Source: Eubacteriales bacterium (GTDB lineage: Bacteria > Bacillota > Clostridia > Lachnospirales > Lachnospiraceae). From it: a DNA stretch of 64,000 nt. This document shows positions 19,333-28,095 of this stretch, piece by piece. Position 1 is the first letter of the stretch, and every line of letters starts with the position of its first letter. Made by a program: the position numbers and the translations under genes. The stretch is taken from NCBI GenBank assembly GCA_030531555.1, contig JAUNNI010000001.1, forward strand, positions 35,887 through 99,886, read 5' to 3'. The notes under the pieces are model-generated. The model was not told the origin of the DNA, ran no database searches, and was given only the letters and a program-made list of their open reading frames with translations.

Positions 19333-20285
19333 AAAAGAAATATCTCTCAATTCTTGGAAGTATTCTTCTTCTTAGTGTTGTTGCATTTTTCTTAAATCCT
19401 TATTTTATACAGACTTCGAATCTTCTGACCATGATCCGTCAGGCCAGCATTCTTTTAATGCTAAGTCTTGGTCTTACTGTGGTGGTCATTACGGGAAATA
19501 TCGATCTTTCTGTAGGATCTACAGCGGCTCTTACAGGATGTATCTGTGCGAAACTGATGGTTAGCGGCATGCCAATTCCTCTTTCCATTTTCCTTAGTTT
19601 TTTTGTAGGTATTTTTGTAGGTCTGATCAATGGTGTATTAGTTGGATGGTTAAGCCTTCCTTCTTTTGTGGCCACATATGGGATGAATATGGTTGCCTCC
19701 GGACTGGCGCTCATGGTCATGCAGGGTGGCGTGATCTATGATCTTCCCAAATCATTTACTCAGATTGGGGTAGGTTATCTGGGAGCAATTCCGATTCCGA
19801 TTATTTTATCCTTTATCATGCTTTTCATTTTCTGGTTTTTATTGGAAAAAACAACCTTTGGACGTAACATATATATGATAGGTATGAATCGTCAGGCAGC
19901 GAAATTTTCCGCAGTCAATGATTTAAAGTTGTTTTTAAAGACATTTATGTTATCAGGGCTCACTGCTTCAGCAGGAGGAATCATGATGACGGCCCGTTTA
20001 AATGCTGCGGATGCCGGAATGAGTGAAACCTACGGCTTACAGATTGTTGCGGCAGTAGTGGTTGGTGGAACTTCTTTACTAGGTGGAGAAGGTGGTGTCA
20101 TGGGAACTTTTTTTGGGGTCTTGATTTTAACCATGATAATGAATATTATGAATATGAACCGAGTGGATTCCAACTGGCAGAATTTAGTTTTAGGTGTGTT
20201 AATTTTGATGATTATCTTTCTACATCGAAACGGTGCCAGAATCCTTGGGAAATTTAAGAAAAAACAGACAAGGCAGGAGGTATGA
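19329..20285 (+). CDS. CUT2-type ABC transporter permease
   Basis: A 318-residue RbsC-like permease with about nine to ten membrane segments. It shows LGLTVVVITGNIDLSVGSTAAL near residue 46 and VAAVVVGGTSLLGGEGGVMGT near 240, both characteristic of BPD_transp_2. It overlaps the fusion gene by four bases (ATGA) and likely pairs with the permease half of that fusion to make a heterodimeric channel. The chain ends in a short basic tail. Confidence 0.93.
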   Translation: MKKKYLSILGSILLLSVVAFFLNPYFIQTSNLLTMIRQASILLMLSLGLTVVVITGNIDLSVGSTAALTGCICAKLMVSGMPIPLSIFLSFFVGIFVGLINGVLVGWLSLPSFVATYGMNMVASGLALMVMQGGVIYDLPKSFTQIGVGYLGAIPIPIILSFIMLFIFWFLLEKTTFGRNIYMIGMNRQAAKFSAVNDLKLFLKTFMLSGLTASAGGIMMTARLNAADAGMSETYGLQIVAAVVVGGTSLLGGEGGVMGTFFGVLILTMIMNIMNMNRVDSNWQNLVLGVLILMIIFLHRNGARILGKFKKKQTRQEV

Positions 20286-20286
20286 T

Positions 20287-20976
20287 ATGAATATAGAAAT
20301 CTTGGAAATGATTGATGGAGCCAAAAAAGCAAAAGGTTTGACGGTTATTATTGATGTCTTTCGTGCATTTTCTTTGGAAACCTATCTATTTGCAAGAGGG
20401 GCGAAAGAAATCTATGCAGTTGGAAAAGAACAAACGGCAAGGTTGTTAAAGATGCATCATCAGGACTTTGTACTAATCGGGGAAAGAGGCGGAAAAATCC
20501 TCCCTGGTTTTGATTATGGAAATTCTCCTTTCCAGACAAAAGATGGCGATTTTGTAGGGAAAAGTATCATTCATACTACCAGTGCAGGGACACAGGGCAT
20601 AATTAACGCCGAAGGTGCCAGTGAGATTATCACAGGAAGCCTGGTGAATGCAAAAGCCATTGCTTCTTATATCCGTAAGAAAAATCCAAAGCAGGTTTCT
20701 TTGGTGGCTATGGGATTAGCCGGAAAGAAAAGAGGAACAGAAGACTATCTTTGCGCCAGATATATCAAAAGTCTTCTTTTAGACGAACCATTTTCCATGG
20801 AAGACGAACTCGCAATGTTAAGAAAAGATGATCTTGTTCAGAAGTTCTTTGATCCAGAGCTTCAGGAAATCTTCCCGAAAGAAGATTATTTCATGTGTAT
20901 CGATTATGGTCGCTTTGATTTTGTTTTAAGAGTGGAGCCTTTTGAGAAGGATACTTATCGCGTATCTCTCGTGTAA
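20287..20976 (+). CDS. 2-phosphosulfolactate phosphatase family protein (ComB-like)
   Basis: A 229-residue protein of the ComB family (PF04029). It opens with KGLTVIIDVFRAFSLETYLFARGA, the family's conserved DVxRA-type block, and contains LIGERGGKILPGFDYGNSP and STIIHTTSAGTQG-like segments (KSIIHTTSAGTQG). ComB of methanogens dephosphorylates phosphosulfolactate in coenzyme M synthesis; no other CoM gene is present here, so the substrate in this organism is probably different. The ATG at 20287 lies one base after the permease stop and behind AGGAGGTA, so it is the last gene of the transport operon. Confidence 0.85.
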   Translation: MNIEILEMIDGAKKAKGLTVIIDVFRAFSLETYLFARGAKEIYAVGKEQTARLLKMHHQDFVLIGERGGKILPGFDYGNSPFQTKDGDFVGKSIIHTTSAGTQGIINAEGASEIITGSLVNAKAIASYIRKKNPKQVSLVAMGLAGKKRGTEDYLCARYIKSLLLDEPFSMEDELAMLRKDDLVQKFFDPELQEIFPKEDYFMCIDYGRFDFVLRVEPFEKDTYRVSLV

Positions 20977-21172
20977 ATGTTTATGTAATTGAGCATTTAC
21001 GAAGATAACATCTTCCTGAAAAACATAAGGAAAGGCTGCTTTTTGTCAAATGGAATTATCGAATCTTATCATGGTAAGAATCGGCTATTTTCCTTTCACT
21101 CTCAGACAGAGGTAAAAAAGAATGTTATACTGTTTTTAAGTAAAGATTCATAGTAGAAAGGGATAGAAGATT

Positions 21173-21694
21173 ATGGCAACACAGATTAATGATACCCAGA
21201 ATTATATGACATTTCAAAGTGAGCTGATCCCTCAGATGATCAAGCAAAACAACACCTTATATACTGCATTTGCAGGGGATTATGAGAATAAAAAGGTGGA
21301 AGTTTCTTTTGATATTCGTGTAAAAAACAGCATCATTAAAAGTAATAAAGCAGATATTATCAAGAATAATCATGTGATTCTTCAGAAGAATATGGTCAGC
21401 GGAATCTTCTTCTTATTTGAAGCAGATAAGAAACAGTTTGTAGAAAAAGAAGATGGTAGCAAAGTATTCGAAGAGACGGTGAAAACCAATGATTATTCCT
21501 ATACCATCACATTTATTCAAAAAGCTCAGGAAGAGGAAGAAGTAAAAGCAGAGGCCAGCCCAATGCGCACAGGAGATATCTCTTCCGATGTCAATGCGAT
21601 TCTGCAAAAATACGGAATCGGAACAGAAGGGGAAGATGACTCTCCAATTACAGATATCATCAAGAGCTGGAAGCTGGGTCATCCAGACGCATAA
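21173..21694 (+). CDS. Hypothetical protein
   Basis: A 173-residue soluble, mostly beta-rich and acidic protein behind AAAGGGATAG. The first ~115 residues alternate in a strand-like pattern (YTAFAGDYENKKVEVSFDIRV, NHVILQKNMVSGIFFLFEAD). An acidic linker (EEEEVKAEAS) and a short C-terminal helix containing DVNAILQKYGIGTEGED follow. I do not recognise a family. It stands alone between the ComB-like gene and the second T-box. No signal peptide or membrane segment was seen. Confidence 0.7.
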   Translation: MATQINDTQNYMTFQSELIPQMIKQNNTLYTAFAGDYENKKVEVSFDIRVKNSIIKSNKADIIKNNHVILQKNMVSGIFFLFEADKKQFVEKEDGSKVFEETVKTNDYSYTITFIQKAQEEEEVKAEASPMRTGDISSDVNAILQKYGIGTEGEDDSPITDIIKSWKLGHPDA

Positions 21695-21723
21695 AGGAAA
21701 AACGATTTAATACATTAAAGTAC

Positions 21724-21752
21724 TTGACTTTTATTTTAAATGATATTAAAAT
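21724..21752 (+). promoter_or_regulatory. Promoter of trpXYZ
   Basis: TTGACT (21724-21729), 17-base spacer, TAAAAT (21747-21752), about 30 bases before the T-box leader. Confidence 0.65.
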
Positions 21753-21780
21753 TTAATAAAATATAAAAAGCCTATGGCTG

Positions 21781-22061
21781 GCATAAGTTAAACCGTTGAT
21801 GAAGAATAGTAGCAGATTAGTCAACCTTAAAGCGAGCTCTGGATGGTGAAAGCAGAGTAGGATACAATTTCGTGAATGGACTTCAGAGGGCGATATTGAA
21901 GGAAAAAGTGGATTTTATCTTGTAGGTATCGACGGGATCCCACCCGTTATCCATCGGGCATACGTGATAGCGTATGAAGCGAGCGGACGTTTTACGTCAA
22001 TTTGGGTGGTATCGCAGGTTTATAATAGCTTGTCCCTTACGAGGGATGAGCTTTCTTTTTT
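21781..22061 (+). promoter_or_regulatory. T-box leader, tryptophan specifier (tryptophan importer)
   Basis: The conserved T-box sequence appears as TGGGTGGTATCGCAGG at 22003-22018, followed by a terminator hairpin (22027-22052) and T-run. The likely specifier is UGG at 21877-21879 (GTGAATGGACTT). The 5' end GCATAAGTTAAACCGTTGA nearly repeats that of the trp operon leader at 5701. The discriminator-pairing base in UGGN is U here but C in the first leader. Confidence 0.9.
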
Positions 22062-22092
22062 ATCATTTTTTATTTAATAAGGAGGAATTTCC

Positions 22093-23154
22093 ATGAAAAA
22101 ATCAACAATTGCAAAAAAAATCAGTGCAGTGTTAATGGCATCTGCCATGGTAGCAGGTCTGGCAGCATGTGGTGGCAGTGGATCTGGCACAGAAAGTACA
22201 GAAGCAAGTGGCGGAGCTACTTATTCTATTGGTATCTGTAACTATGTAGATGATGCTTCTTTAAATCAGATTGTCGATAATATCGAAAGTCGTTTAAAAG
22301 AAATCGAAAAAGAAAAAGGTGTTACCTTCAATGTTTCTTATGATAACTGTAATGCAGATGCAAGTGTCATGAATCAGATTATCAGCAACTTCCAGGCTGA
22401 CAATGTGGATCTTATGGTAGGTGTTGCAACACCAGTTGCTATGGCAATGCAGGCAGCAACAGAAGGTAGTGACACACCTGTAATCTTCTCCGCAGTTTCT
22501 GATCCAGAAGGTGCAGCTCTTGTAGAATCCAACGAAGCTCCTGGAGCAAACATCACAGGTACTTCTGACTATCTTGATACTTCATCCGTTATGAACCTTA
22601 TTTTAGCGGCAGACCCAGATGCAGATTGTATCGGTCTCTTATATGACCAGGGTCAGGACGCCTCCACAGCTCCAATCGCAGATGCAAAAGCTTACCTTGA
22701 TGCTAAAGGAATCAAATACATTGAACGTACCGGAACTACAACAGATGAAGTACAGCTTGCAGCCAAATCTTTAGTAGCTGACGGCGTTGACGCTGTTTTC
22801 ACTCCAACAGATAACACAATTATGACAGCAGAGCTTTCCATCTATGAAACATTTGCAGATGCGAAAATTCCACATTATACAGGTGCAGATTCCTTCGCAT
22901 TAAATGGTGCATTTGTTGGTTACGGTGTTGATTATGCGAACCTTGGTGTTGAAACAGCAAATATGATCGCAGAAGTATTATTAGATGGAAAAGATCCAGC
23001 ATCCCTTTCCGTAAAAACATTTGATAATGGTACAGCAACTGTTAACACAGAAACATGTGAAGCAATTGGATTTGATTTTGAAGCAATCAAAGAAGCATTC
23101 GCTCCACTTTGCACACAGGTAAAAGAAATTACTACAGCAGAAAGTTTCGAATAA
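22093..23154 (+). CDS. trpX: Tryptophan ABC transporter substrate-binding lipoprotein
   Basis: A 353-residue binding protein of the ABC_sub_bind family (PF04392). It has a lipoprotein signal with lipobox LAAC near residue 23-26, then YSIGICNYVDDASLNQIVDNI, which opens the first lobe, and VFTPTDNTIMTAELS plus GAFVGYGVDYANLGVETANM in the second. Members regulated by Trp T-boxes with this permease and ATPase arrangement are the TrpXYZ tryptophan importers known from Firmicutes. The T-box with UGG specifier directly upstream supports tryptophan as ligand. Confidence 0.9.
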   Translation: MKKSTIAKKISAVLMASAMVAGLAACGGSGSGTESTEASGGATYSIGICNYVDDASLNQIVDNIESRLKEIEKEKGVTFNVSYDNCNADASVMNQIISNFQADNVDLMVGVATPVAMAMQAATEGSDTPVIFSAVSDPEGAALVESNEAPGANITGTSDYLDTSSVMNLILAADPDADCIGLLYDQGQDASTAPIADAKAYLDAKGIKYIERTGTTTDEVQLAAKSLVADGVDAVFTPTDNTIMTAELSIYETFADAKIPHYTGADSFALNGAFVGYGVDYANLGVETANMIAEVLLDGKDPASLSVKTFDNGTATVNTETCEAIGFDFEAIKEAFAPLCTQVKEITTAESFE

Positions 23155-23178
23155 TAGAAACGAAGGAGGAAAGAAACC

Positions 23179-24105
23179 ATGTCCTTTGCAATGGCTTTGA
23201 CATTAGTGCAAACCGCATTGGAGCTGGGGCTTATCTGTTCGCTCACAGTTCTTGCATTATTCTTAAGTTATTCAATGTTAAATGTCTGTGATCTTTCCAC
23301 AGACGGATGTTTTACCCTTGGTGCAGCAGTTGGTGCGGTAGTTGCAATCTCAGGACATCCGATTTTATCCATCGTGGCTGCTATGTGTGCCGGTGTTTTG
23401 TCTGGTTTTATCACAGCAATTCTTCAGACCAAGATGGGTGTTGAGAGTCTTTTAGCAGGAATTATCGTAAATACAGCACTTTATTCTGTAAATATTGCAA
23501 TCATGGGTGGCTCATCTCTTTTAAATATGAATAAGACAGAGACGGTTTTCACCATGGTCAAAGGATTGGTTGCCGGAACTGCTTTGGAGTCTTATTTCAT
23601 TCTCATTGTTGCTCTTGTAGCAGTGGCAGTGATTGTGATATTCCTTAATTTTTTCTTGAAAACAAGATTAGGGCTTGCGATCCGTGCAACAGGAAATAAT
23701 CCGGATATGGTAAAATCCTCATCCATCAATCCGGCGTTTACTACCATTATTGGTCTTTGTGTCGCCAATTCATTTACTGCTTTATCCGGTGCTTTGTTAT
23801 CCCAATCCCAGAAATCTGTGGATATTAACATCGGACAAGGTATGGTTACCATCGCACTTGCTTCTCTTTTAATTGGTGGAACAGTGATCAATCATGGAAG
23901 CATTTTAAAAAGAGCCATCGGTGTAGTGCTTGGATCCTTTATCTTCCGTTTGGTTTATACCATCGCGTTACGATTCAACATGCCTGCCTTTATGCTTAAG
24001 CTGGTATCTTCTGTCATCGTAATTCTTGCCATCTTTATTCCATATCTTAAGAATAATTGGCCAACGATCCAGAGAAGACTGAATTATAAGAAGGGAGGAA
24101 GATAG
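23179..24105 (+). CDS. trpY: Tryptophan ABC transporter permease
   Basis: A 308-residue inner-membrane permease of the BPD_transp_2 family, with about eight to nine hydrophobic segments. LSYSMLNVCDLSTDGCFTLG near residue 35 and LGLAIRATGNNPDMVKSSSI near 165 are the family's conserved loops. It starts 24 bases after trpX behind GGAGGAAAG. Its own sequence does not give the ligand; T-box and operon context give tryptophan. Confidence 0.9.
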   Translation: MSFAMALTLVQTALELGLICSLTVLALFLSYSMLNVCDLSTDGCFTLGAAVGAVVAISGHPILSIVAAMCAGVLSGFITAILQTKMGVESLLAGIIVNTALYSVNIAIMGGSSLLNMNKTETVFTMVKGLVAGTALESYFILIVALVAVAVIVIFLNFFLKTRLGLAIRATGNNPDMVKSSSINPAFTTIIGLCVANSFTALSGALLSQSQKSVDINIGQGMVTIALASLLIGGTVINHGSILKRAIGVVLGSFIFRLVYTIALRFNMPAFMLKLVSSVIVILAIFIPYLKNNWPTIQRRLNYKKGGR

Positions 24106-24106
24106 G

Positions 24107-24895
24107 ATGTTACAAGTAGAAAATATCTCAAAAACCTTCAATCCCGGCACAGTCAATGAAAAAGTCGCCATTCAAGATTTGTCTCTTCATTTGAAGAAAG
24201 GTGATTTTGCTACGATTATTGGTTCCAATGGTGCTGGAAAATCTACATTATTTAATGCAGTTTGTGGTGACTTTCTGACAGATAACGGTGTGATTCGTTT
24301 GGATGGAAAAGATATCACCTTCCTTCCGCAACATTTAAGAGCACGCAGAATCGGTCGCCTCTATCAGGATCCGATGCGAGGAAGTGCTCCGGGCATGACC
24401 ATTCTTGAAAATCTGGCATTGGCAGGAGGCAAAGGAGGATGGTTATCCGTTATCACAAGAGGAGAGAAAAAAGCCTTTCAAGAGCAATTATCCAGACTGA
24501 ATATCGGCTTGGAGGATCGTCTCAATCATCCGGTAGGTTTACTTTCCGGTGGTCAGAGACAGGCCCTTACTCTTTTGATGGCGACCATCAATCCACCAAA
24601 GCTCTTACTTCTTGATGAACATACAGCAGCTCTTGATCCGGCTACGGCAGAAAAAGTATTAAAGCTGACCAGGGAAATCGTGGAAGAACATAAGATTACC
24701 ACATTAATGATCACCCACAATATGCAGGATGCTTTGGATATGGGAAACCGTACTCTTATGATGGATAACGGTCATATTATTCTGGATGTCGAGGGAGAAG
24801 AGCGTAAGAACCTTACGGTGGAAGATCTCATGGAACAGTTCAAAGCAGGAGCAGGAAAAGCACTTGTCAATGACCGTATGTTATTACAAAAATAA
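24107..24895 (+). CDS. trpZ: Tryptophan ABC transporter ATP-binding protein
   Basis: A 262-residue single-domain ABC ATPase. Walker A is GSNGAGKST at about residue 40, the signature is LLSGGQRQALTL near 147, and Walker B is LLLLDEHTAALD near 168, with H-loop MITHNMQDAL. It starts one base after trpY's stop, after GGGAGGAAG. It energises the TrpXYZ importer. A hairpin terminator follows. Confidence 0.92.
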   Translation: MLQVENISKTFNPGTVNEKVAIQDLSLHLKKGDFATIIGSNGAGKSTLFNAVCGDFLTDNGVIRLDGKDITFLPQHLRARRIGRLYQDPMRGSAPGMTILENLALAGGKGGWLSVITRGEKKAFQEQLSRLNIGLEDRLNHPVGLLSGGQRQALTLLMATINPPKLLLLDEHTAALDPATAEKVLKLTREIVEEHKITTLMITHNMQDALDMGNRTLMMDNGHIILDVEGEERKNLTVEDLMEQFKAGAGKALVNDRMLLQK

Positions 24896-24920
24896 TCTAT
24901 CTTAGAGAAATATATTGAAG

Positions 24921-24975
24921 AAAAGTACGATCCTTTCTTTCATTTTGTAAGAAAAGAGAGTACTTTTTCTTTTTT
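24921..24975 (+). terminator. Terminator of trpXYZ
   Basis: AAAAGTACGATCCTTTCTT pairs, with a few mismatches, with AAGAAAAGAGAGTACTTTT around a short loop, followed by a T-rich run. Confidence 0.75.
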
Positions 24976-25032
24976 ATGTTTCTTCATAGTTGGAAAAAAT
25001 TGCAAAAAAATTAACGAAATAAGAGTTTGCTA

Positions 25033-25062
25033 TTGCAATAAAGTATACAAATCGATTATAAT
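25033..25062 (+). promoter_or_regulatory. Candidate promoter of the hydrogenase gene
   Basis: TTGCAA (25033-25038), 18-base spacer, TATAAT (25057-25062), 46 bases before the start codon. Confidence 0.5.
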
Positions 25063-25108
25063 AAAACCGTATAATATTACTAATTCAATTAACAAAGGAG
25101 ATACAAAT

Positions 25109-26692
25109 ATGAGAGGATTGGATTCCACAAAAACATCATTAAGACATATGGTGTTTACTGAAGTAGCTCGCTTCGCATATGAAGGCGGATCCAAGGAAGA
25201 TTTCGAACAGCTTCCTTACAAGATGCTTCCTAGTGAGCATAACAAATACCGCTCTAACATTTTCTTAGAGAGAGCAATTCTTGGTGAACGTTTACGTACT
25301 GCAATGGGTATGCCTTATCGTCCAGCCAGCCAGGGTGGTCCTTTAAGTGACGGCCTTGAGAATGCAGACGTTGATGAACATTATTACACACCACCTCTGA
25401 TCAATGTAATCAAGTTTGCTTGTAACTCTTGTCCAGAGAAAAAAGTAATGGTTACAGAAGGCTGCCAGGGATGTCTGGAACATCCATGTATGGAAGTATG
25501 TCCAAAGAAAGCAATTTCCATGAAGAATGGTAAGTCTTACATTGATCAGGAAAAATGTATCAAATGTGGTAAATGTGTAAGCGCATGTCCATACAGCGCA
25601 ATCATCAAACAGGAACGTCCATGTACCCTCGCTTGTGGCGCTGGCGCTATCAAGAGCGATGAGTTTGGTCGTGCTCACATCGATCAGGATAAATGTGTAT
25701 CCTGTGGTCAGTGTCTTGTTTCCTGTCCATTTGGTGCCATCGTAGATAAGAGCCAGATCTATCAGTGTATCAAATCCATCAACAAAGGGGAAAAAGTATA
25801 CGCTGCAGTAGCACCTGCTTTCGTTGGTCAGTTCGGTACAGATAGTGATAACCAGAAGGTTCGTGCATTATTCAAACATCTTGGATTCCGCGATGCAAGA
25901 GAAGTTTCCATCGGTGCAGATATGTGTACTGTAGCTGAGGCTAGAGATTTCCTTGATGAAGTACCATCCAAGCTTGACTTCATGGCAACATCCTGCTGTC
26001 CAGCATGGGCTGCATTTGCAAAGAAGAACTTCCCAGAACTTTCTAAGAACATCTCCATGGCATTAACTCCAATGGTACTTACTGCTCGTATGATTAAAAA
26101 ACGTCATCCTGGTGCAAAAGTTGCCTTCATCGGACCATGTGCTGCTAAGAAGCTTGAAGCGATGCGTCGTACCATCCGTTCTGACGTAGATTTCGTTCTT
26201 ACATTTGAAGAAGTTGCTGGTATGATGGATGCAAGAAATGTAAGTCTTGATGACATCACAGAAGAAGAATTCCTTCCATTCATGTCTGGATCCGGCGACG
26301 GCTGTGGATTCGCAATCTCCGGTGGTGTTGCTGATGCGGTTGTACATCGTGTACATCAGATTGATCCAAGCATTGAAGTTAAAGTAGCAAAAGCAGAAGG
26401 TCTTGCTGAATGTAAGAAACTCCTCACTATGGCTAAACTTGGCAAATACAATGGATACCTTCTTGAAGGTATGGGATGTCCAGGTGGTTGTGTAGGTGGT
26501 GCTGGTACCATCAAAGCTCCTGCTCAGACAGCAAAACTTGTTCAGGCTGAGATTAAGAACAAGGCTGGTCAGACTCCTTCTGATTCCAAATACATGTTTA
26601 TGCTTGAGAACCTGGAAGAGAGAGAAGCTCTCATGAACAAAGACTTCCAGTCTGGCGCAGACGAATGGGAAAAGAAAGCATTCAACGACTAG
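25109..26692 (+). CDS. [FeFe] hydrogenase, monomeric, ferredoxin-domain type
   Basis: A 527-residue iron-only hydrogenase. The N-terminal half has two or more 4Fe-4S modules (CNSC..., CIKCGKCVSACP, CVSCGQCLVSCP). The H-cluster domain shows TSCCPAW (L1), FIGPCAAKK (L2) and EGMGCPGGCVGGAGT (L3). The GPCAAKK variant in place of MPCxxKxxE resembles the so-called group B clostridial hydrogenases. It should couple ferredoxin to proton reduction, or act as a redox sensor; activity cannot be shown from sequence. It is monocistronic, with a strong terminator behind it. No maturation genes (hydEFG) are in the window. Confidence 0.92.
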   Translation: MRGLDSTKTSLRHMVFTEVARFAYEGGSKEDFEQLPYKMLPSEHNKYRSNIFLERAILGERLRTAMGMPYRPASQGGPLSDGLENADVDEHYYTPPLINVIKFACNSCPEKKVMVTEGCQGCLEHPCMEVCPKKAISMKNGKSYIDQEKCIKCGKCVSACPYSAIIKQERPCTLACGAGAIKSDEFGRAHIDQDKCVSCGQCLVSCPFGAIVDKSQIYQCIKSINKGEKVYAAVAPAFVGQFGTDSDNQKVRALFKHLGFRDAREVSIGADMCTVAEARDFLDEVPSKLDFMATSCCPAWAAFAKKNFPELSKNISMALTPMVLTARMIKKRHPGAKVAFIGPCAAKKLEAMRRTIRSDVDFVLTFEEVAGMMDARNVSLDDITEEEFLPFMSGSGDGCGFAISGGVADAVVHRVHQIDPSIEVKVAKAEGLAECKKLLTMAKLGKYNGYLLEGMGCPGGCVGGAGTIKAPAQTAKLVQAEIKNKAGQTPSDSKYMFMLENLEEREALMNKDFQSGADEWEKKAFND

Positions 26693-26723
26693 TTTCTATC
26701 ATCATTCTATATATAAATTTACT

Positions 26724-26756
26724 AAAAATCTCCGATTTTTATCGGAGATTTTTTTG
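26724..26756 (+). terminator. Terminator after hydrogenase
   Basis: AAAAATCTCCGAT pairs perfectly with ATCGGAGATTTTT, followed by a T-run. Confidence 0.93.
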
Positions 26757-26886
26757 TTTCAGAGAAAAACATATGAATTTTTATAGAAAAATGTGAAAAA
26801 AATTCAAAAAAGTATACAAAAATTTATTAAAATTTGATAGAATAAGATATAAAATAATTTAATTACTTCCAAAGGGGGAAAAATTA

Positions 26887-28095
26887 ATGGGCAAAGAAAT
26901 TATTGCTATGCTTCTTGCCGGTGGACAGGGTTCTCGTCTTTATGCTTTAACTCAGAAACTGGCAAAACCAGCAGTTCCATTTGGTGGAAAATATCGTATC
27001 ATCGATTTCCCACTTTCAAACTGCATTAACTCTGGTATCGACACAGTAGGTATCCTTACACAATACCAGCCACTCGTACTAAACGAGTACATTGGCAATG
27101 GTCAGCCATGGGATCTCGACCGTTTATACGGTGGTGTTCATGTACTTCCACCATATCAGCAGGCTTCCGGTTCTGATTGGTACAAAGGTACAGCGAATGC
27201 GATTTACCAGAACATTTCTTTTATTGATCGTTATGATCCAGAATATGTTATTATTCTTTCCGGTGACCAGATTTGCAAACAGGACTACAGCGATTTCCTT
27301 CGTTTCCACAAAGAAAAAGGTGCTGAATTCTCTGTAGCTGTTATGGAAGTTCCTTGGGACGAAGCTAGCCGTTTCGGTCTTATGGTTACTGATGAAAATG
27401 ATAAAATTTCTGAATTCCAGGAAAAACCAAAGAATCCAAAATCCAATCTTGCTTCTATGGGTATCTATATCTTCAATTGGGATATTCTTAGAAAATACCT
27501 CATCGAAGATGAAGCAGATCCAGAATCTGAAAACGACTTTGGTAACAACATCATTCCTAACCTCTTAAGAGATGAAAGAAAGATGTATGCTTATCACTTC
27601 AGTGGATATTGGAAAGATGTAGGAACAATCTCTTCTCTCTGGGAAGCTAATATGGAAGTTCTTGATCCAGAACACAGTGGAATCGACTTATTTGACGAAG
27701 AGTGGAAGATCTACAGCCGTAACAGCGGTATGACAGGTCACAAGATTTCCGCAAAAGCTGTTGTTGAGAACTGCCTCATTACTGACGGTTGTAGAATCGA
27801 TGGTAATGTAAAACACTCCATTCTTTATGCAGGTGTTAAGGTTGAAGAAGGCGCTGTAATTGAAGATGCAGTTATCATGGGTGGCAGCATCATCAAGAAA
27901 GGTGCTGTAGTTAAACATTGTATTATTGCCGAAGATGCTGTTATTGGTGAAAATGCAGTTGTAGGCGCTATGCCAGAAGGTGACGAAAAAGGCGTTGCAA
28001 CAGTAGGCCCTGGCATCTATGTTGGTGACAATGCGATCATCGGACCTAACGGTATGATTAACGAAAATGTAAAGGATGGTGAAGAAAGATGGTAA
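26887..28095 (+). CDS. glgC: Glucose-1-phosphate adenylyltransferase
   Basis: A 402-residue ADP-glucose pyrophosphorylase, catalytic subunit. It opens with the nucleotidyl-transferase motif [21 protein letters not shown], then [17 protein letters not shown]; the catalytic and sugar-binding region includes [16 protein letters not shown], and the C-terminal hexapeptide-repeat beta-helix runs from about 290. It makes ADP-glucose for glycogen synthesis. It is followed by glgD with a seven-base overlap, the pair being the usual Firmicute heterotetramer. Confidence 0.95.
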   Translation: MGKEIIAMLLAGGQGSRLYALTQKLAKPAVPFGGKYRIIDFPLSNCINSGIDTVGILTQYQPLVLNEYIGNGQPWDLDRLYGGVHVLPPYQQASGSDWYKGTANAIYQNISFIDRYDPEYVIILSGDQICKQDYSDFLRFHKEKGAEFSVAVMEVPWDEASRFGLMVTDENDKISEFQEKPKNPKSNLASMGIYIFNWDILRKYLIEDEADPESENDFGNNIIPNLLRDERKMYAYHFSGYWKDVGTISSLWEANMEVLDPEHSGIDLFDEEWKIYSRNSGMTGHKISAKAVVENCLITDGCRIDGNVKHSILYAGVKVEEGAVIEDAVIMGGSIIKKGAVVKHCIIAEDAVIGENAVVGAMPEGDEKGVATVGPGIYVGDNAIIGPNGMINENVKDGEERW

